From NCBI RefSeq assembly GCF_000504285.1, contig NZ_KI632511.1:4337372-4401371 (forward strand): a DNA stretch of 64,000 bases. Direction: 5' to 3'. Below are positions 18,025-26,828 of this stretch, piece by piece (the first letter of the stretch is position 1; each line of letters opens with the position of its first letter). The DNA comes from Actinospica robiniae DSM 44927 (GTDB lineage: Bacteria; Actinomycetota; Actinomycetes; Streptomycetales; Catenulisporaceae). Position numbers and translations under genes: made by a program. Under the pieces are notes generated by a model. That model had not been told where the DNA came from and made no database searches. It saw only the letters and a program-made list of their open reading frames with translations.

Positions 18025-19254
18025 GTGCACTCCGATGACCAGACCACGTTCGCCTCGGCCGAGGCGCCCATCAGCCTGACCGACCTCGGCCGGGTCCGGG
18101 TGCTACGCGCGCTGGTCGAGCGCCAGCAGCTGACCCGCTCCGAGATCGTCGGCCGCACCGGCCTGGCCCGGGCGACCGTGGGCTCCGTCATCTACGACCT
18201 GATGAACGCGGGCCTGGTCCGGGAGACCGCCGGGACGGGCCCGGCCGGCCCGGTCGGCACCCGCAGCGGCCGCCCGCCGCAGCTGCTCTCGCTCGAACCG
18301 ACCGCCGGCTACGCCCTCGGCCTCGACATCGGGCACGACCACGTCCGCGCGGTTCTGACTGATGTCATCGGAACCGTGTGCTGGGACCGGTCCGAGCCGC
18401 TGGCCGTCGACGCGGAGCCCGAGCACACCCTGCAGACCGCGTGCGCCCTGGTCGAGGCGGCGGTGGCGGAGAGCGCCGTGCCGCGCGAGCGGATCCTCGG
18501 ACTGGGCGCCGGCATCGCCTGCCCGGTGGACAAGGACGGCCGGAACCTCTACGCCGACGGCATCATGCAGGGCTGGGTCGGCATCCGCCCGCTGGACGAG
18601 CTGGCCGAGCGCACCGGCCTGCCGGTGCAGATCGTCAACGACGCCAACGCCGGGGTGCTCGCCGAGCAGCGCTACGGCGCCGCCCGCGGCCACGACAACG
18701 TGCTCTACCTGCGGCTGTCCTCCGGCATCGGCGCCGGCGCCATCTGCGACGGCCGGATGCTGCTCGGCCACGGCGGCATCGCGGGCGAGCTCGGCCACGT
18801 CATCGTCGAACCCCGCGGCCTGCTCTGCCGGTGCGGGAACCGCGGCTGTCTGGAGACGGTGGCCTCGCCGCCGGCGATCGCCGCGCTGCTCGAACGCAGC
18901 TGGGGCCGGCCGGTGCACGCCGCCGACCTGCCCGGGCTCATCACCGCCCGCGACCGCGGCGCCCTGCGCGCGATCGAGGACGCGGGCGACGCCGTCGGCC
19001 GGGCGCTGGCCATCGCCGTGATGCTGCTCAACCCGCGGGTGATCGTGGTCGGCGGCGAGCTGGCGGTGGCCACCGAGGCGCTGTTCGAGCCGATCCGGCG
19101 CGCCATCGCCCGCAACACGATGGCGTGCCACGCCGACACCCTGACCATCGTGCGCAGCGCGCTGGGCGACAGCGCCGGCGTGCGCGGAGCGGCGGCCCTG
19201 GTGCTCGAACGCGTCCCGGAGACCCTGGCCGTCGCGCCCGCGACCACCTCGTGA
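18025..19254 (+). CDS. ROK-family transcriptional regulator
   Basis: 409 residues from the GTG in VHSDDQTTFASAEAP. The longer upstream frame runs antisense to the GH3 gene and was trimmed. A winged helix-turn-helix (RVLRALVERQQLTRSEIVGRTGLARATVGSVIYDLMNAGLV) precedes a ROK sugar-kinase-like domain with LGLDIGHDHVRAVLTD, the substrate-side GIAGELGHVIVEP and zinc motif CRCGNRGCLE. A clear DxGxT-like phosphate loop is weak (DIGHDHV), so it is probably a sensor rather than a kinase. It is divergent from the GH3-GH92 operon (192-base gap) and probably controls it. Confidence 0.9.
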   Translation: MHSDDQTTFASAEAPISLTDLGRVRVLRALVERQQLTRSEIVGRTGLARATVGSVIYDLMNAGLVRETAGTGPAGPVGTRSGRPPQLLSLEPTAGYALGLDIGHDHVRAVLTDVIGTVCWDRSEPLAVDAEPEHTLQTACALVEAAVAESAVPRERILGLGAGIACPVDKDGRNLYADGIMQGWVGIRPLDELAERTGLPVQIVNDANAGVLAEQRYGAARGHDNVLYLRLSSGIGAGAICDGRMLLGHGGIAGELGHVIVEPRGLLCRCGNRGCLETVASPPAIAALLERSWGRPVHAADLPGLITARDRGALRAIEDAGDAVGRALAIAVMLLNPRVIVVGGELAVATEALFEPIRRAIARNTMACHADTLTIVRSALGDSAGVRGAAALVLERVPETLAVAPATTS

Positions 19255-19294
19255 ACCGCGCGCGCGAATAAGTGCCCTGCGAGCAGGACCGGAC

Positions 19295-19300
19295 TATCAT
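19295..19300 (+). promoter_or_regulatory. -10 element of a leaderless transcript
   Basis: TATCAT ends eight bases before the GTG start of the VOC gene, so the transcription start should fall at or next to the start codon. No Shine-Dalgarno sequence is present between them, which fits leaderless translation, common in actinomycetes. Confidence 0.45.
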
Positions 19301-19308
19301 GTACAACC

Positions 19309-19923
19309 GTGGAGAATCTCGAGAAGAGAAGCAGCATTCTGACGGGCGTCGTCTTCGAAGCGCTGGACGTGGACGCACTCGAGGCCTTCTGGCTGGAGGC
19401 GACGCGCGGCGAAACCGACGGCCTGCAGCTCACCTTCGTGCCCGCCGAGGCGCCTAAGACGGTCAAGAACCGGCTGCACCTCGACCTCGCCGGTGGCCCG
19501 GACTGGCCGGCCGAGGTGCAACGGCTCGAAGCACTCGGCGCACGCAAGACGGACATCGGTCAGGGGGATGTCCCTTGGGACGTTTTGGCAGACCCGGAGG
19601 GCAACGAGTTCTGCGTGCTGCGCCCCGGCCATCGAAGCGTGCGCCATGAATCAGGGCTCGTGCAGATCTGCCTCGACGTCGCGGAAGACGATTGGGCCGC
19701 GCAGCATGCCTTCTGGCGTGCCGAGTCCGGATGGGACGCGTACCCCTTCCACCCGCTCATGGACTGCCTTCGCCGCACCGAAGACAGCCGGGTCGCACTG
19801 ATCACGGGCCCGCCCGCGGCCCCGAAGGCCGGCCGCAACCGCGTACGGCTGGTGCTGACCGGCGGCGACCGGGAGCCCGGCACGTTCGTCGACCCCGGCG
19901 ACAACGAATTCGAAGTGGCCTGA
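19309..19923 (+). CDS. VOC (glyoxalase/bleomycin-resistance fold) protein
   Basis: 204 residues, GTG start. Two vicinal-oxygen-chelate repeats are visible: residues 10-107 (TGVVFEALDVDALEAFWLEAT...LHLDLAGGPDWPAEVQRLEALGA...DPEGNEFCVL) and 117-204 (QICLDVAEDDWAAQHAFWRAESGW...RVRLVLTGGD...DPGDNEFEV). This is the common tandem arrangement of small actinobacterial VOC proteins. The metal ligands (His in LHLD, Glu in GNEFCVL/DNEFEV) are partly kept. The substrate is unknown. It follows the ROK gene by 54 bases but seems to have its own promoter. Confidence 0.75.
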   Translation: MENLEKRSSILTGVVFEALDVDALEAFWLEATRGETDGLQLTFVPAEAPKTVKNRLHLDLAGGPDWPAEVQRLEALGARKTDIGQGDVPWDVLADPEGNEFCVLRPGHRSVRHESGLVQICLDVAEDDWAAQHAFWRAESGWDAYPFHPLMDCLRRTEDSRVALITGPPAAPKAGRNRVRLVLTGGDREPGTFVDPGDNEFEVA

Positions 19924-19943
19924 GCGACCGCCCGGCGGCGGCT

Positions 19944-19992
19944 TCGAAACTTTCAGCGCGGGAATGGAACACACCCGGACCGAAAGTTCCGG
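19944..19992. promoter_or_regulatory. Pair of CGAAA-n-TTTCG-type inverted repeats
   Basis: CGAAACTTTCa at 19944-19954 and CGAAAGTTcCG at 19981-19991 each match ten of eleven positions of a CGAAA-n-TTTCG palindrome. They lie 130-180 bases upstream of the pectate lyase start. Streptomyces glycan-utilisation genes are known to carry CGAA-n-TTCG-type repressor sites; assignment to a given regulator is inference. Confidence 0.45.
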
Positions 19993-20125
19993 GATGACCT
20001 GCGGCGGGGCCGCGGCAGCGCCGGGGCGCGGTTTGTCGATCGCAGTGTTCGAAATTACGGTGCCCCCTGGTTCGCTGCCCGACACCCACCGGGCAGCGCC
20101 CGAATCGGGCCCCCAGGAGGTCATC

Positions 20126-21271
20126 GTGATCATCGCTTCTCGGAGGGCGGTGTTCGGCGCCGCGGGAGCGCTCGCGGCACTGACCGCCCTCTCGCTCGCG
20201 CTCGCCACCGGCTCCGCCACCGCCGCCGTCGCACCGGCCGCCGCGTTCAGCGGCGCGGTCGGCTTCGGCGCGTCCGCCACCGGCGGCACCGGCGACAGCG
20301 TCTACCACGTCACCAACCTGAACGACTCCGGCAGCGGATCGTTCCGCGACGCGGTCAGCTCCTCCAACCGGATCGTCGACTTCTCCGTCGGCGGGTACAT
20401 CAGCCTCTCCTCCGCCGTCTCGGTGGCCAGCAACATCACCATCGAGGGAGACACGGCGCCCGGCCAGGGCATCGGGATCATGGGGCGCGAGGTGTCGTTC
20501 GCCAACTCCAAGAACGACATCGTGCGCTACGTCCGCTTCCGCCAGGGCACGCTGGACTCGGACAGCGGCAAGTCCAGCCTCAGCCTGTCCGACGCCGGCA
20601 CCATGATCTTCGACCACGTCTCGATCGAGTTCGGCCAGTGGGACGACGTCGACGCGGTCGGCGCGACGAACATCACCTTCCAGAACTCGCTGATCGCCGA
20701 CCCGATCGGCCAGCAGTTCGGCGCGCACACCGAGACCGGGCCGTTCACCTGGTACCACGACGTCTTCGCCAACTCGCACAACCGCAACCCGCTGGCCAAG
20801 GACGACACCCAGTTCCTCGACAGCGTCGACTACAACTATCAGGCGGCTTACACCGCCGGGAACACCGGCGCGGTCTACACGCACGACATCGTCGACGACT
20901 ACTTCATCGCCGGCCCGTCCACCACCAGCGCGTCCGACGACTTCTACCAGATGAACTCGCAGAAGGTGTACTCGAGCGGGAACCTGTTGGACTCCAACAA
21001 GAACGGCTCCGCCGACGGGTCCTCGATCTCCCTCGGCGGCGGCGCCGTCGCGCTGAGCGCGCCGTGGGCGTCGACGACCACTTCCATCGCGACGCAGAGC
21101 GCCCACAGCGCCTACACCTGGCTTCTGACCAATGTCGGCGACCTGCCGCACGACTCCGTCGACAGCCTGGTGGTCGCCGACGTCTCGTCGGCCGGCACCA
21201 GCGGCCACCTGTGGACCAGCCAGACCCAGACCGGTCTCGGCAATGACGGGTACGGCACCATCACCGGCTGA
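20126..21271 (+). CDS. Secreted pectate lyase (PL1-like parallel beta-helix)
   Basis: 381 residues. The GTG at 20126 is decided by a perfect CAGGAGG seven bases upstream; the longer frame to 19964 covers regulatory DNA. The N-terminus VIIASRRAVFGAAGALAALTALSLALATGSATA is a signal peptide, possibly Tat-type (SRRAVFG). The mature protein has pectate-lyase-like beta-helix signatures: VGFGASATGGTGDSVYHVTNLNDSGSGSFRDAVS, ITIEGDTAPGQGIGIMG, IVRYVRFRQG, IFDHVSIEFGQWDDVDAVGATNITFQNSLIADP and ANSHNRNPLAKDD. It would cleave polygalacturonate by beta-elimination with Ca. It ends at a strong terminator shared with the convergent GH30 gene. Confidence 0.88.
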   Translation: MIIASRRAVFGAAGALAALTALSLALATGSATAAVAPAAAFSGAVGFGASATGGTGDSVYHVTNLNDSGSGSFRDAVSSSNRIVDFSVGGYISLSSAVSVASNITIEGDTAPGQGIGIMGREVSFANSKNDIVRYVRFRQGTLDSDSGKSSLSLSDAGTMIFDHVSIEFGQWDDVDAVGATNITFQNSLIADPIGQQFGAHTETGPFTWYHDVFANSHNRNPLAKDDTQFLDSVDYNYQAAYTAGNTGAVYTHDIVDDYFIAGPSTTSASDDFYQMNSQKVYSSGNLLDSNKNGSADGSSISLGGGAVALSAPWASTTTSIATQSAHSAYTWLLTNVGDLPHDSVDSLVVADVSSAGTSGHLWTSQTQTGLGNDGYGTITG

Positions 21272-21299
21272 AGGCTGACGCCGACCCGATCCAGCGATG

Positions 21300-21331
21300 C
21301 GGGCCCTGACGACTGCCATCGTCAGGGCCCG
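21300..21331. terminator. Bidirectional terminator
   Basis: Perfect 13-base stem CGGGCCCTGACGA / TCGTCAGGGCCCG with a 6-base loop between the convergent pectate lyase and GH30 genes. It lies 28 and 14 bases past their stops. Confidence 0.8.
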
Positions 21332-21345
21332 TATCCGCTCTCAGC

Positions 21346-23253
21346 TCAGCTGAGCGGCCACAACTGGTTCGAGCCTCCGTTGCAGGTCCACAGATCGATC
21401 TTCGTGCCGTTGGCCGTGCCCTGGCCGTAGACGTCTAGGCAGAGACCTGATTCGGTGTTCGTGACGCTGCCGTCGGGATGCGCCTGCCACTGCTGATTGC
21501 TGCCGCCGCTGCAGGTGTTGATGTCCACGATCGTGCCGGCAGCCTTGCCGGACTGATACGCCTCAAGGCACTTGGAGCCGTAGACACCGATCGTGCCGTT
21601 CACGTTCAGCGTGTACTCCTGGTTGCTGCCCGCGTTGCAGGTCCAGATGTCGAGCTGCGTGCCGTTCGTCGTGCTCGAACTCGGCACGTCGAGGCACTTG
21701 CCCGACTGGCTGCCGACGAGTTCGTGCGCGGCCGTGCCCGCACTGCCCGGCGCGCCGCTGCTGTTGAGAACGTAGGTGGTGACGCTCTGGGCCGGCACGC
21801 TCGCGCTGATGGTGCCGCCGGAGATGCTCGGCGCGCCCACGCTCGCCAGGTTCTGGCTCGCCGAGGTCTGATACGCACCAGCCGACGTGACCGTGCCGGA
21901 GCCGAGGTTGAGCGAGAGCGTCGTCGCAGACGTGTTCGTGTTCGTCGCCACGACCGTCCACTGGTTGTTCGCCCAGAAAGCCATCGTCTGCACGCCAGAC
22001 GGAGATCCGCTCACGCCGTAGCGCACCGCGCCGGGGCGGACGTAGCGGCTGTACTGGCCGAGCACATAGAAGCGCTTCGTCAGGTACAGCGTCTGATTGC
22101 CATCGCTGGCGAAGTTCGGGTCGTAGTAGATCAGGCCGTCGTTCCAGCCCGAACTGTTGATGCTGGTGGCGCAACTGCCGCTCGTGGACGGGTTGCAGCC
22201 CATCGCGCTCGACAGGGCGGTCCACCACTGGAAGGCGCTGTCGTCGGCGTAGGAGAAGTCGGTGTAGATGTAGTTCGCCAGCGTCAAACCGCCGGTGATG
22301 GTCGGATCGTACTGCGCGCCGTAGCTGCCGCCGGTGACCTGACAGCAGATCTCCGAGGCCCACACCGGCTTGTTGTTGACGTCGCCCAGCGCGCCGACCT
22401 GCTCGAGGGCGCTGTTGGACGGGTAGTTGTAGGTGTGGTGCGCGATGGCCGCGGTGTAGCCCGGCGCGCTGCTGTCCGCCAGCCAGGTCGGGGCCTCGGA
22501 GAGCAGCTGCGTGGTCTGGCTCGACTCGTCCGCGATCACCTTGGTGGACAACCCGGCGCTGCTCATGGCGGAACCGACCGCGTCGATCACCCCGGCCCGG
22601 TTCGCAGCGGGCACAGCCATACCCTCCTGGCCGCACGAGCTGAAGCTGTCGTCCGGCTCGTTCATCGGGCTGACCTGGCTGATCTTCACACCCTGCGAGG
22701 CGAAGTGGCTGACCACGGTCGCCAGGTAGGTGCCGTAAGCCGCGTCATCGGCGGTGTTGATGTTGCCGCCGCAGTCCTTGCCGTTCGTCGTGTACTGACT
22801 CGGTGCGCTGTTGACGAAGCCGATGATGTCAGGCACCCCGTCGGCCGAAGCGGCCTTCAGGAAGTACTGGCCGCCGGGATCGGCGTTCCAGTTGTAGGTC
22901 CCACTGGTGCTCAGAAAGCTCTGCGGCGCGCGGTCAGCGGTGGTAACGCCCACCCCGCCGCCGCCGATGTTGTACCGGTACTGACTCAGGTCGATGCCGC
23001 TGCTGGTGAACAGCAGGCTGGCGGCCTGGCTCTGCGCGCTGGAGCTGAAGTTCTCCAAGTCGTCGACCCACCACGCCCCGGACGCGGCGAAGCCGGCGAT
23101 CGTCTGGGCGGGCGCGGTGACGATCGCGGTGGTGGTGGCGGCCTGAGCGGGCGCAGGCGCGAGGGCGAGCATGCCGGAAGTGCCGAGAGCGAGCACCAGC
23201 GCGCCGCCGAGTGCAGTGGACCTCGTGTTGCGTGGGTATGTCCGTGATCTCAT
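21346..23253 (-). CDS. Secreted GH30 glycosidase with C-terminal CBM13 (ricin-type) domain
   Basis: 635 residues from MRSRTYPRNTRS; GGGGTG precedes the ATG. The signal peptide ALGGALVLALGTSGMLALAPAPAQA is followed by a GH30 barrel: TIAGFAASGAWW, LSQYRYNIGGGG, the acid/base motif SPMNEPDDSFSSCGQEG and the nucleophile motif KPVWASEICC. A small beta domain (FYVLGQYSRYVRPGAVRYG, VVATNTNTSATTLSLNLG) completes the GH30 fold. From about residue 510 a ricin-type beta-trefoil shows the QxW-like repeats LDIWTCNAGSNQEY, VDINTCSGGSNQQW and IDLWTCNGGSNQLW. The NEPD...GQEG context resembles actinobacterial endo-beta-1,6-galactanases, which would suit arabinogalactan. Confidence 0.88.
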   Translation of the reverse strand: MRSRTYPRNTRSTALGGALVLALGTSGMLALAPAPAQAATTTAIVTAPAQTIAGFAASGAWWVDDLENFSSSAQSQAASLLFTSSGIDLSQYRYNIGGGGVGVTTADRAPQSFLSTSGTYNWNADPGGQYFLKAASADGVPDIIGFVNSAPSQYTTNGKDCGGNINTADDAAYGTYLATVVSHFASQGVKISQVSPMNEPDDSFSSCGQEGMAVPAANRAGVIDAVGSAMSSAGLSTKVIADESSQTTQLLSEAPTWLADSSAPGYTAAIAHHTYNYPSNSALEQVGALGDVNNKPVWASEICCQVTGGSYGAQYDPTITGGLTLANYIYTDFSYADDSAFQWWTALSSAMGCNPSTSGSCATSINSSGWNDGLIYYDPNFASDGNQTLYLTKRFYVLGQYSRYVRPGAVRYGVSGSPSGVQTMAFWANNQWTVVATNTNTSATTLSLNLGSGTVTSAGAYQTSASQNLASVGAPSISGGTISASVPAQSVTTYVLNSSGAPGSAGTAAHELVGSQSGKCLDVPSSSTTNGTQLDIWTCNAGSNQEYTLNVNGTIGVYGSKCLEAYQSGKAAGTIVDINTCSGGSNQQWQAHPDGSVTNTESGLCLDVYGQGTANGTKIDLWTCNGGSNQLWPLS

Positions 23254-23295
23254 GATGAGCACCCCATTAATTCGGGCGTGAAATATCTCGCGCGG

Positions 23296-23324
23296 AACGT
23301 AGAGCGACGGCAGAGTACTGTCAA
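23296..23324 (-). promoter_or_regulatory. Sigma-70-type promoter of the GH30 gene
   Basis: On the minus strand TTGACA (23324-23319), a 17-base spacer and TACGTT (23301-23296). It lies 43-71 bases upstream of the ATG and 67-95 bases before the divergent ROK gene. Confidence 0.7.
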
Positions 23325-23390
23325 GGGGCGGGCGCGCAGGGCGTAGGGTGCACGACGGCACGGTGACGGCGTCAGCAGGAAGGGCACAGC

Positions 23391-24554
23391 ATGCGCTGGG
23401 GCGCTGGCTCCATCTCCGGGGACGGCACCCGAACCGCGGTGCTCGCCCTCCTCGCCCGCCGCGGCCCCCTCAGCCGCGCCGAGATCGCGGAGTCGCTCGA
23501 GCTCAGCCCGGCGACGGTCACCTCCAGCACCCGAAGACTCCTGGCCGAAGGCCTGATCGCCGAGCAGGAGCCGCGCGTCACCCAATCCGGAAGACCCTCG
23601 ATCCCCCTGCGCCTCATCCCATGGTCAGCCCACGCGATCGGCGTCCAGGTCGCACTGGAGCACATCTCGCTAGTGCTGGCCCGCCTAGACGGCGCCGTCG
23701 TGGACGGCTCGACCTGGCCCTTCAACCCCGCCGCCCCCAAGGCACTGGACCGCCTGATCGGCCTGATCCAAGCCCAAATGGGCCAAGCCGCCCGCCAGCG
23801 CCGTCCACTGCTAGGCGTAGGCGTGGCAGTGCCTGGCGCAGTAGACCCAGACTCCGGCACGTTGCGCATGTCGGTAAGACTGGGCTGGAACGGCATGCCG
23901 TTAGCCACAAAGCTGCGCACAGCGCTGCGCGTCCCGGTATTCGTGGACAACGACATCAGCGCCGTCACGGTGGCGGAGCGCCTGTACGGCCCAAGCGCCG
24001 ACTGCGCAGACTTCCTCGTGGTAGCGATCGGCCAAGGCATCGGCCTCGGTCTAGTCCTCGACGGCGCCCCCTACCGCGGCGCAGCAGGAGCAGCCGGCGA
24101 ATTCGGCCACCTCCCAATCCTCCCCGACGGCACAGAATGCGCATGCGGCAACCGCGGCTGCCTAGAAACCCAAGCCAGCACAGAAGCCCTAACCCGCCGA
24201 GCCAAAGAAGCCAACCTGATCCCCCCACAAGCCGGCGTCAGCGACCTCGGCGCCCTGGCCGCAGCCGGCAACCCGCACGCACGCGAGCTATTCGCCGAAG
24301 CCGGCGAAATGCTCGGCCGCGCCCTAGCCGGCGTCGTCAACATCCTGGGGACGAGCACGGTGGTCGTGGTCGGAGAAATCACCCAGCTCTGGGACCACGT
24401 GCAAGCCTCCTTCGACTCTGCACTTGCCGCCCACCTGCTGCCCTACCTCCGCAACACCCGCATCGAGGTCCGTCCGTGGGACGACCGCCTCATCGCCGTA
24501 GCCGCCGCCGGAGTAGCACTCTGCGCGCCCCTCGCCGCCCCCCGCCAGCGCTAA
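23391..24554 (+). CDS. ROK-family transcriptional regulator
   Basis: 387 residues, ATG at 23391 preceded by GGAAGGGC. It has an N-terminal winged helix-turn-helix (TRTAVLALLARRGPLSRAEIAESLELSPATVTSSTRRLLAEGLI), then a ROK domain with GVQVALEHISLVLARLDG, GVGVAVPGAVDPDSGTLR, VFVDNDISAVTVAERLYG, GAAGEFGHLPI and zinc motif CACGNRGCLE. It is divergent from the GH30 gene and is the obvious candidate regulator for it. From about 23,630 on the codons contain more A and T in third positions (CTA, GTA, ACA) than in neighbouring genes. Confidence 0.9.
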   Translation: MRWGAGSISGDGTRTAVLALLARRGPLSRAEIAESLELSPATVTSSTRRLLAEGLIAEQEPRVTQSGRPSIPLRLIPWSAHAIGVQVALEHISLVLARLDGAVVDGSTWPFNPAAPKALDRLIGLIQAQMGQAARQRRPLLGVGVAVPGAVDPDSGTLRMSVRLGWNGMPLATKLRTALRVPVFVDNDISAVTVAERLYGPSADCADFLVVAIGQGIGLGLVLDGAPYRGAAGAAGEFGHLPILPDGTECACGNRGCLETQASTEALTRRAKEANLIPPQAGVSDLGALAAAGNPHARELFAEAGEMLGRALAGVVNILGTSTVVVVGEITQLWDHVQASFDSALAAHLLPYLRNTRIEVRPWDDRLIAVAAAGVALCAPLAAPRQR

Positions 24555-24623
24555 CCCACCGGGCACCGGCACGCATCCGCCGGGTAGCTTCACTCCATCG
24601 CATGGGTGGAGGATCCTGTCGCC

Positions 24624-25214
24624 ATGACCGAAGCCTCGATGGTGTGGGATCCGACGTCATGCAATTCGACGGCCTTCTCGGCCCGCGACAACGACGAGAA
24701 GTGGACCGATAGGCACTGGATGAACGTGCCCGGCCCCTTCTACACAGGCGTCACGGACAACTGCTGGACCGGCAGGTTGCATGCTCCGCGCCACATTCTG
24801 TACGGCGGTGACTTCTACAACGAGTTCGTCTACCGCCAGCCGAGGTCCCGCGAGGAAGTCGAGTCCCTGATAGTCGCCGCCGAGCAGGACCCCTGCTACG
24901 GCTACGCCTGCGACGGGGACTCGCGCTGGACCCCTGATGCTGTCCGCGGCTGGTGGCGCGATCGTGGACTGGTTCGAGAGCACCTCGAGGCGCTGCTCAC
25001 CGAGTGGAGCGCCGAGGCGCCAGGAAGTCAGGAGACTGAGGCCGCTGAAGGCGTCCGCGACTTCCTCGGATACCTGGCCGGCGATCTGAAGGCCGACCTG
25101 CGGGCATACATCTACCGCCTGGAACAGGGCCGATACCCGGACGCCGACGCCCGGCTGCCGAGGCTGCGGATGTGGCACTGGCCGAAGATCGCGAGGCGCG
25201 GCCTGCCGCATTGA
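24624..25214 (+). CDS. Conserved hypothetical protein, Trp/Tyr-rich
   Basis: 196 residues from MTEASMVWDPTSC. The GTG at 24606 overlaps the GGAGG that probably serves the ATG at 24624. The protein is soluble with no signal peptide. The middle part is rich in aromatics and Cys (WTDRHWMNVPGPFYTGVTDNCWTGR, CYGYACDGDSRWTPDAVRGWWRDRG) and the C-terminal half is helical (EHLEALLTEWSAEA, DFLGYLAGDLKADLRAYIYRLEQGRY). I believe it belongs to a family of uncharacterised streptomycete proteins sometimes labelled ferredoxin-like, but no Fe-S motif is visible. Function unknown. Confidence 0.6.
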   Translation: MTEASMVWDPTSCNSTAFSARDNDEKWTDRHWMNVPGPFYTGVTDNCWTGRLHAPRHILYGGDFYNEFVYRQPRSREEVESLIVAAEQDPCYGYACDGDSRWTPDAVRGWWRDRGLVREHLEALLTEWSAEAPGSQETEAAEGVRDFLGYLAGDLKADLRAYIYRLEQGRYPDADARLPRLRMWHWPKIARRGLPH

Positions 25215-25351
25215 TCCGGCCTGGGCAAAGTCTGCTACGTCCTCGAGGCACCTTCGCCTGGCTCCGCAGCATGCCCTGCTCCTGCGCCCGCCGACAGCCA
25301 CGAAGCCTTACTCAGCGCGAGTAGCCAATCCATCCATGGGTTCTAAGCCGC

Positions 25352-25945
25352 TCATCCAATCAGACTACTCAGCAAGTGGATGATGAGTCGGGCTGCCATG
25401 TCTGGTTCGTCCGCCAGGCCTCCCAGTGCGTCGTAGGCGGGAAACGACGTCACGGCCCGCATACCCGCCAGAACGGCGTCGCGCGGCAGCACAGCCTGGT
25501 GGTGGTCCGCCGTCAACATTCGGCCGAGCAGCGCATCGAATTGGTCGGTTCGCCACTGCTCGCGCCGGGCGAGATTCGCGGCGATATCCGCGTCGATCGC
25601 GGCGTGCGCGAACAGCGGGCGCAGTACCGCGCGTTCGGTGTGCCAGAACCGGCAGGTGTGCTCGATGACGAAGTTCAGCGCCTGCTGCGGAGTCATCTCC
25701 TGCGTGCTGCTCAGCAGCCGATCCATGCCGGCCCGCTCGGTCAGTTCCGTCAGGACCGCGTCGAGCAGGCCAGCCTTGGAAGCGACCTGGTTGTACACGG
25801 TCACCCGCGTCACCCCCGCCCTGCCCGCCACCGCTTCGAGGGTGAACCCGCTCCACGGCCCCTCGGCCAGCAGTTCCCGCGCCGCATCGATCAAGGCCCG
25901 ACGGGTCGCGGCGGTCGAGGCGGCCCGCTTTCCCTGACTGCGCAC
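25352..25945 (-). CDS. TetR-family transcriptional regulator
   Basis: 197 residues, GTG start with GGAGG ten bases upstream. The N-terminal TetR helix-turn-helix is complete: TRRALIDAARELLAEGPWSGFTLEAVAGRAGVTRVTVYNQVASKAGLLDAVL. The all-helical ligand-binding domain includes RFWHTERAVLRPLFAHAAID and ends LIIHLLSSLIG. The gene is divergent from a small P-loop kinase gene; two inverted repeats in the 75-base intergenic region are probable operators, so it likely represses both genes. The ligand is unknown. Confidence 0.9.
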   Translation of the reverse strand: MRSQGKRAASTAATRRALIDAARELLAEGPWSGFTLEAVAGRAGVTRVTVYNQVASKAGLLDAVLTELTERAGMDRLLSSTQEMTPQQALNFVIEHTCRFWHTERAVLRPLFAHAAIDADIAANLARREQWRTDQFDALLGRMLTADHHQAVLPRDAVLAGMRAVTSFPAYDALGGLADEPDMAARLIIHLLSSLIG

Positions 25946-25966
25946 CCTCGCGCCTCCTTCATTTCA

Positions 25967-26007
25967 CTTGACTCCACGTCAAGCGAGTGGCTATACATCA
26001 AGTATAG
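25967..26007. promoter_or_regulatory. Two inverted repeats and promoter between tetR and the kinase gene
   Basis: CTTGACTCCACGTCAAG (25967-25983, 6-base arms, 5-base spacer) and CTATACATCAAGTATAG (25991-26007, 6-base arms, 5-base spacer). A plus-strand promoter TTGACT (25968) - 18 - TATACA (25992) is woven through both, so a bound TetR dimer would block it. The kinase start follows 13 bases later with AAAGGTGA. Confidence 0.6.
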
Positions 26008-26020
26008 CGAAAGGTGATCC

Positions 26021-26584
26021 ATGACGACGACCCAGACCCAGCCGGACTCCGACGCCGGCGCCCGCGTGCTCATCGAGTTCGGCGGGCTGCCCGGCACCGG
26101 CAAGTCCACCCTCGCCCGGCATCTGGCCCTACGCAGCGGCGCCGTACTGCTGCGGGTGGACGAGATCGAGGCGGCCATGCGTCGCAACGGCTTGACCCCC
26201 GAGCAGACCGGCGTCGCCGCCTACAGCGTCGCGCACGATCTGGCAGCCAGCCACCTGCGCCGCGGCATGACCGTCATCGCGGACGCCGTCAACCCAGTCG
26301 AGGCGGCCCGGGCCGGCTGGCGGAACCTGGCCCGCGAATGCGGAGCCCGTCATCTGATCATCGAGACCCAGTGCCCGGACCCCGCCGAACACCGAAACCG
26401 TGTCGAGCGCCGCGCCACGTCTCCCGCCGACGACGAGCTGCCCGGCTGGTCCCACCCGACGTGGCCGGAAGTACAACTCCGCGCCGAGGAATACCAACCA
26501 CGCTTCTACAACCGACTCGTGGTCGACACCACGGCCTCCGTAGACGAGTGTCACGAGCTGGTCGCACAGTACGTGGGCCTATGA
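26021..26584 (+). CDS. Small P-loop kinase (AAA_33-like)
   Basis: 187 residues. Walker A at about residues 23-30 (GLPGTGKST) and an aspartate-rich LLRVDEIEAAMRR strand fit the AAA_33/gluconate-kinase-like small-molecule kinase group. MTVIADAVNPVEAARAGW matches the conserved second block, and HLIIETQCPDPAEHRNRVERR contains the lid arginines. Members phosphorylate small metabolites or antibiotics (chloramphenicol-phosphotransferase-like), but the substrate cannot be told. It is divergent from tetR and under an apparent TetR-controlled promoter, so a stress or drug-response role is possible. Confidence 0.75.
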   Translation: MTTTQTQPDSDAGARVLIEFGGLPGTGKSTLARHLALRSGAVLLRVDEIEAAMRRNGLTPEQTGVAAYSVAHDLAASHLRRGMTVIADAVNPVEAARAGWRNLARECGARHLIIETQCPDPAEHRNRVERRATSPADDELPGWSHPTWPEVQLRAEEYQPRFYNRLVVDTTASVDECHELVAQYVGL

Positions 26585-26749
26585 CGGCTCACCCGGCTCG
26601 CGCGACAACCACGCGGACGCGTCCATTTTCTAGCTGGCAGAAGGCAGCTCTATCTCCGACTACCCGTCGAGGATTACGCTCCGCGGCCCTCACAAGCCCA
26701 GCGACCTCACCACACGTAACTCACGTAGTGTCAGGTTCGCCTCCCCGCT

Positions 26750-26815
26750 GCAACTAAGTGATCGGCCGAAGGTCTGGCCGGCGTGGAAGGCGTGCCAGAT
26801 CGAGGCAGCCGGTGA
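26750..26815 (-). pseudogene. Remnant of an IS982-type transposase C-terminus
   Basis: On the minus strand this encodes PAASIWHAFHAGQTFGRSLS. It matches the C-terminal block of IS982-family transposases (AAxWHNxx...RSLxAYDH), seen intact at 63.5 kb. Only about 20 residues survive, and both sides are unrelated. It is a scar of an old insertion, on the opposite strand to the larger remnant at 27.4-27.8 kb. Confidence 0.5.
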
Positions 26816-26828
26816 GGCTGTTGTCCTT

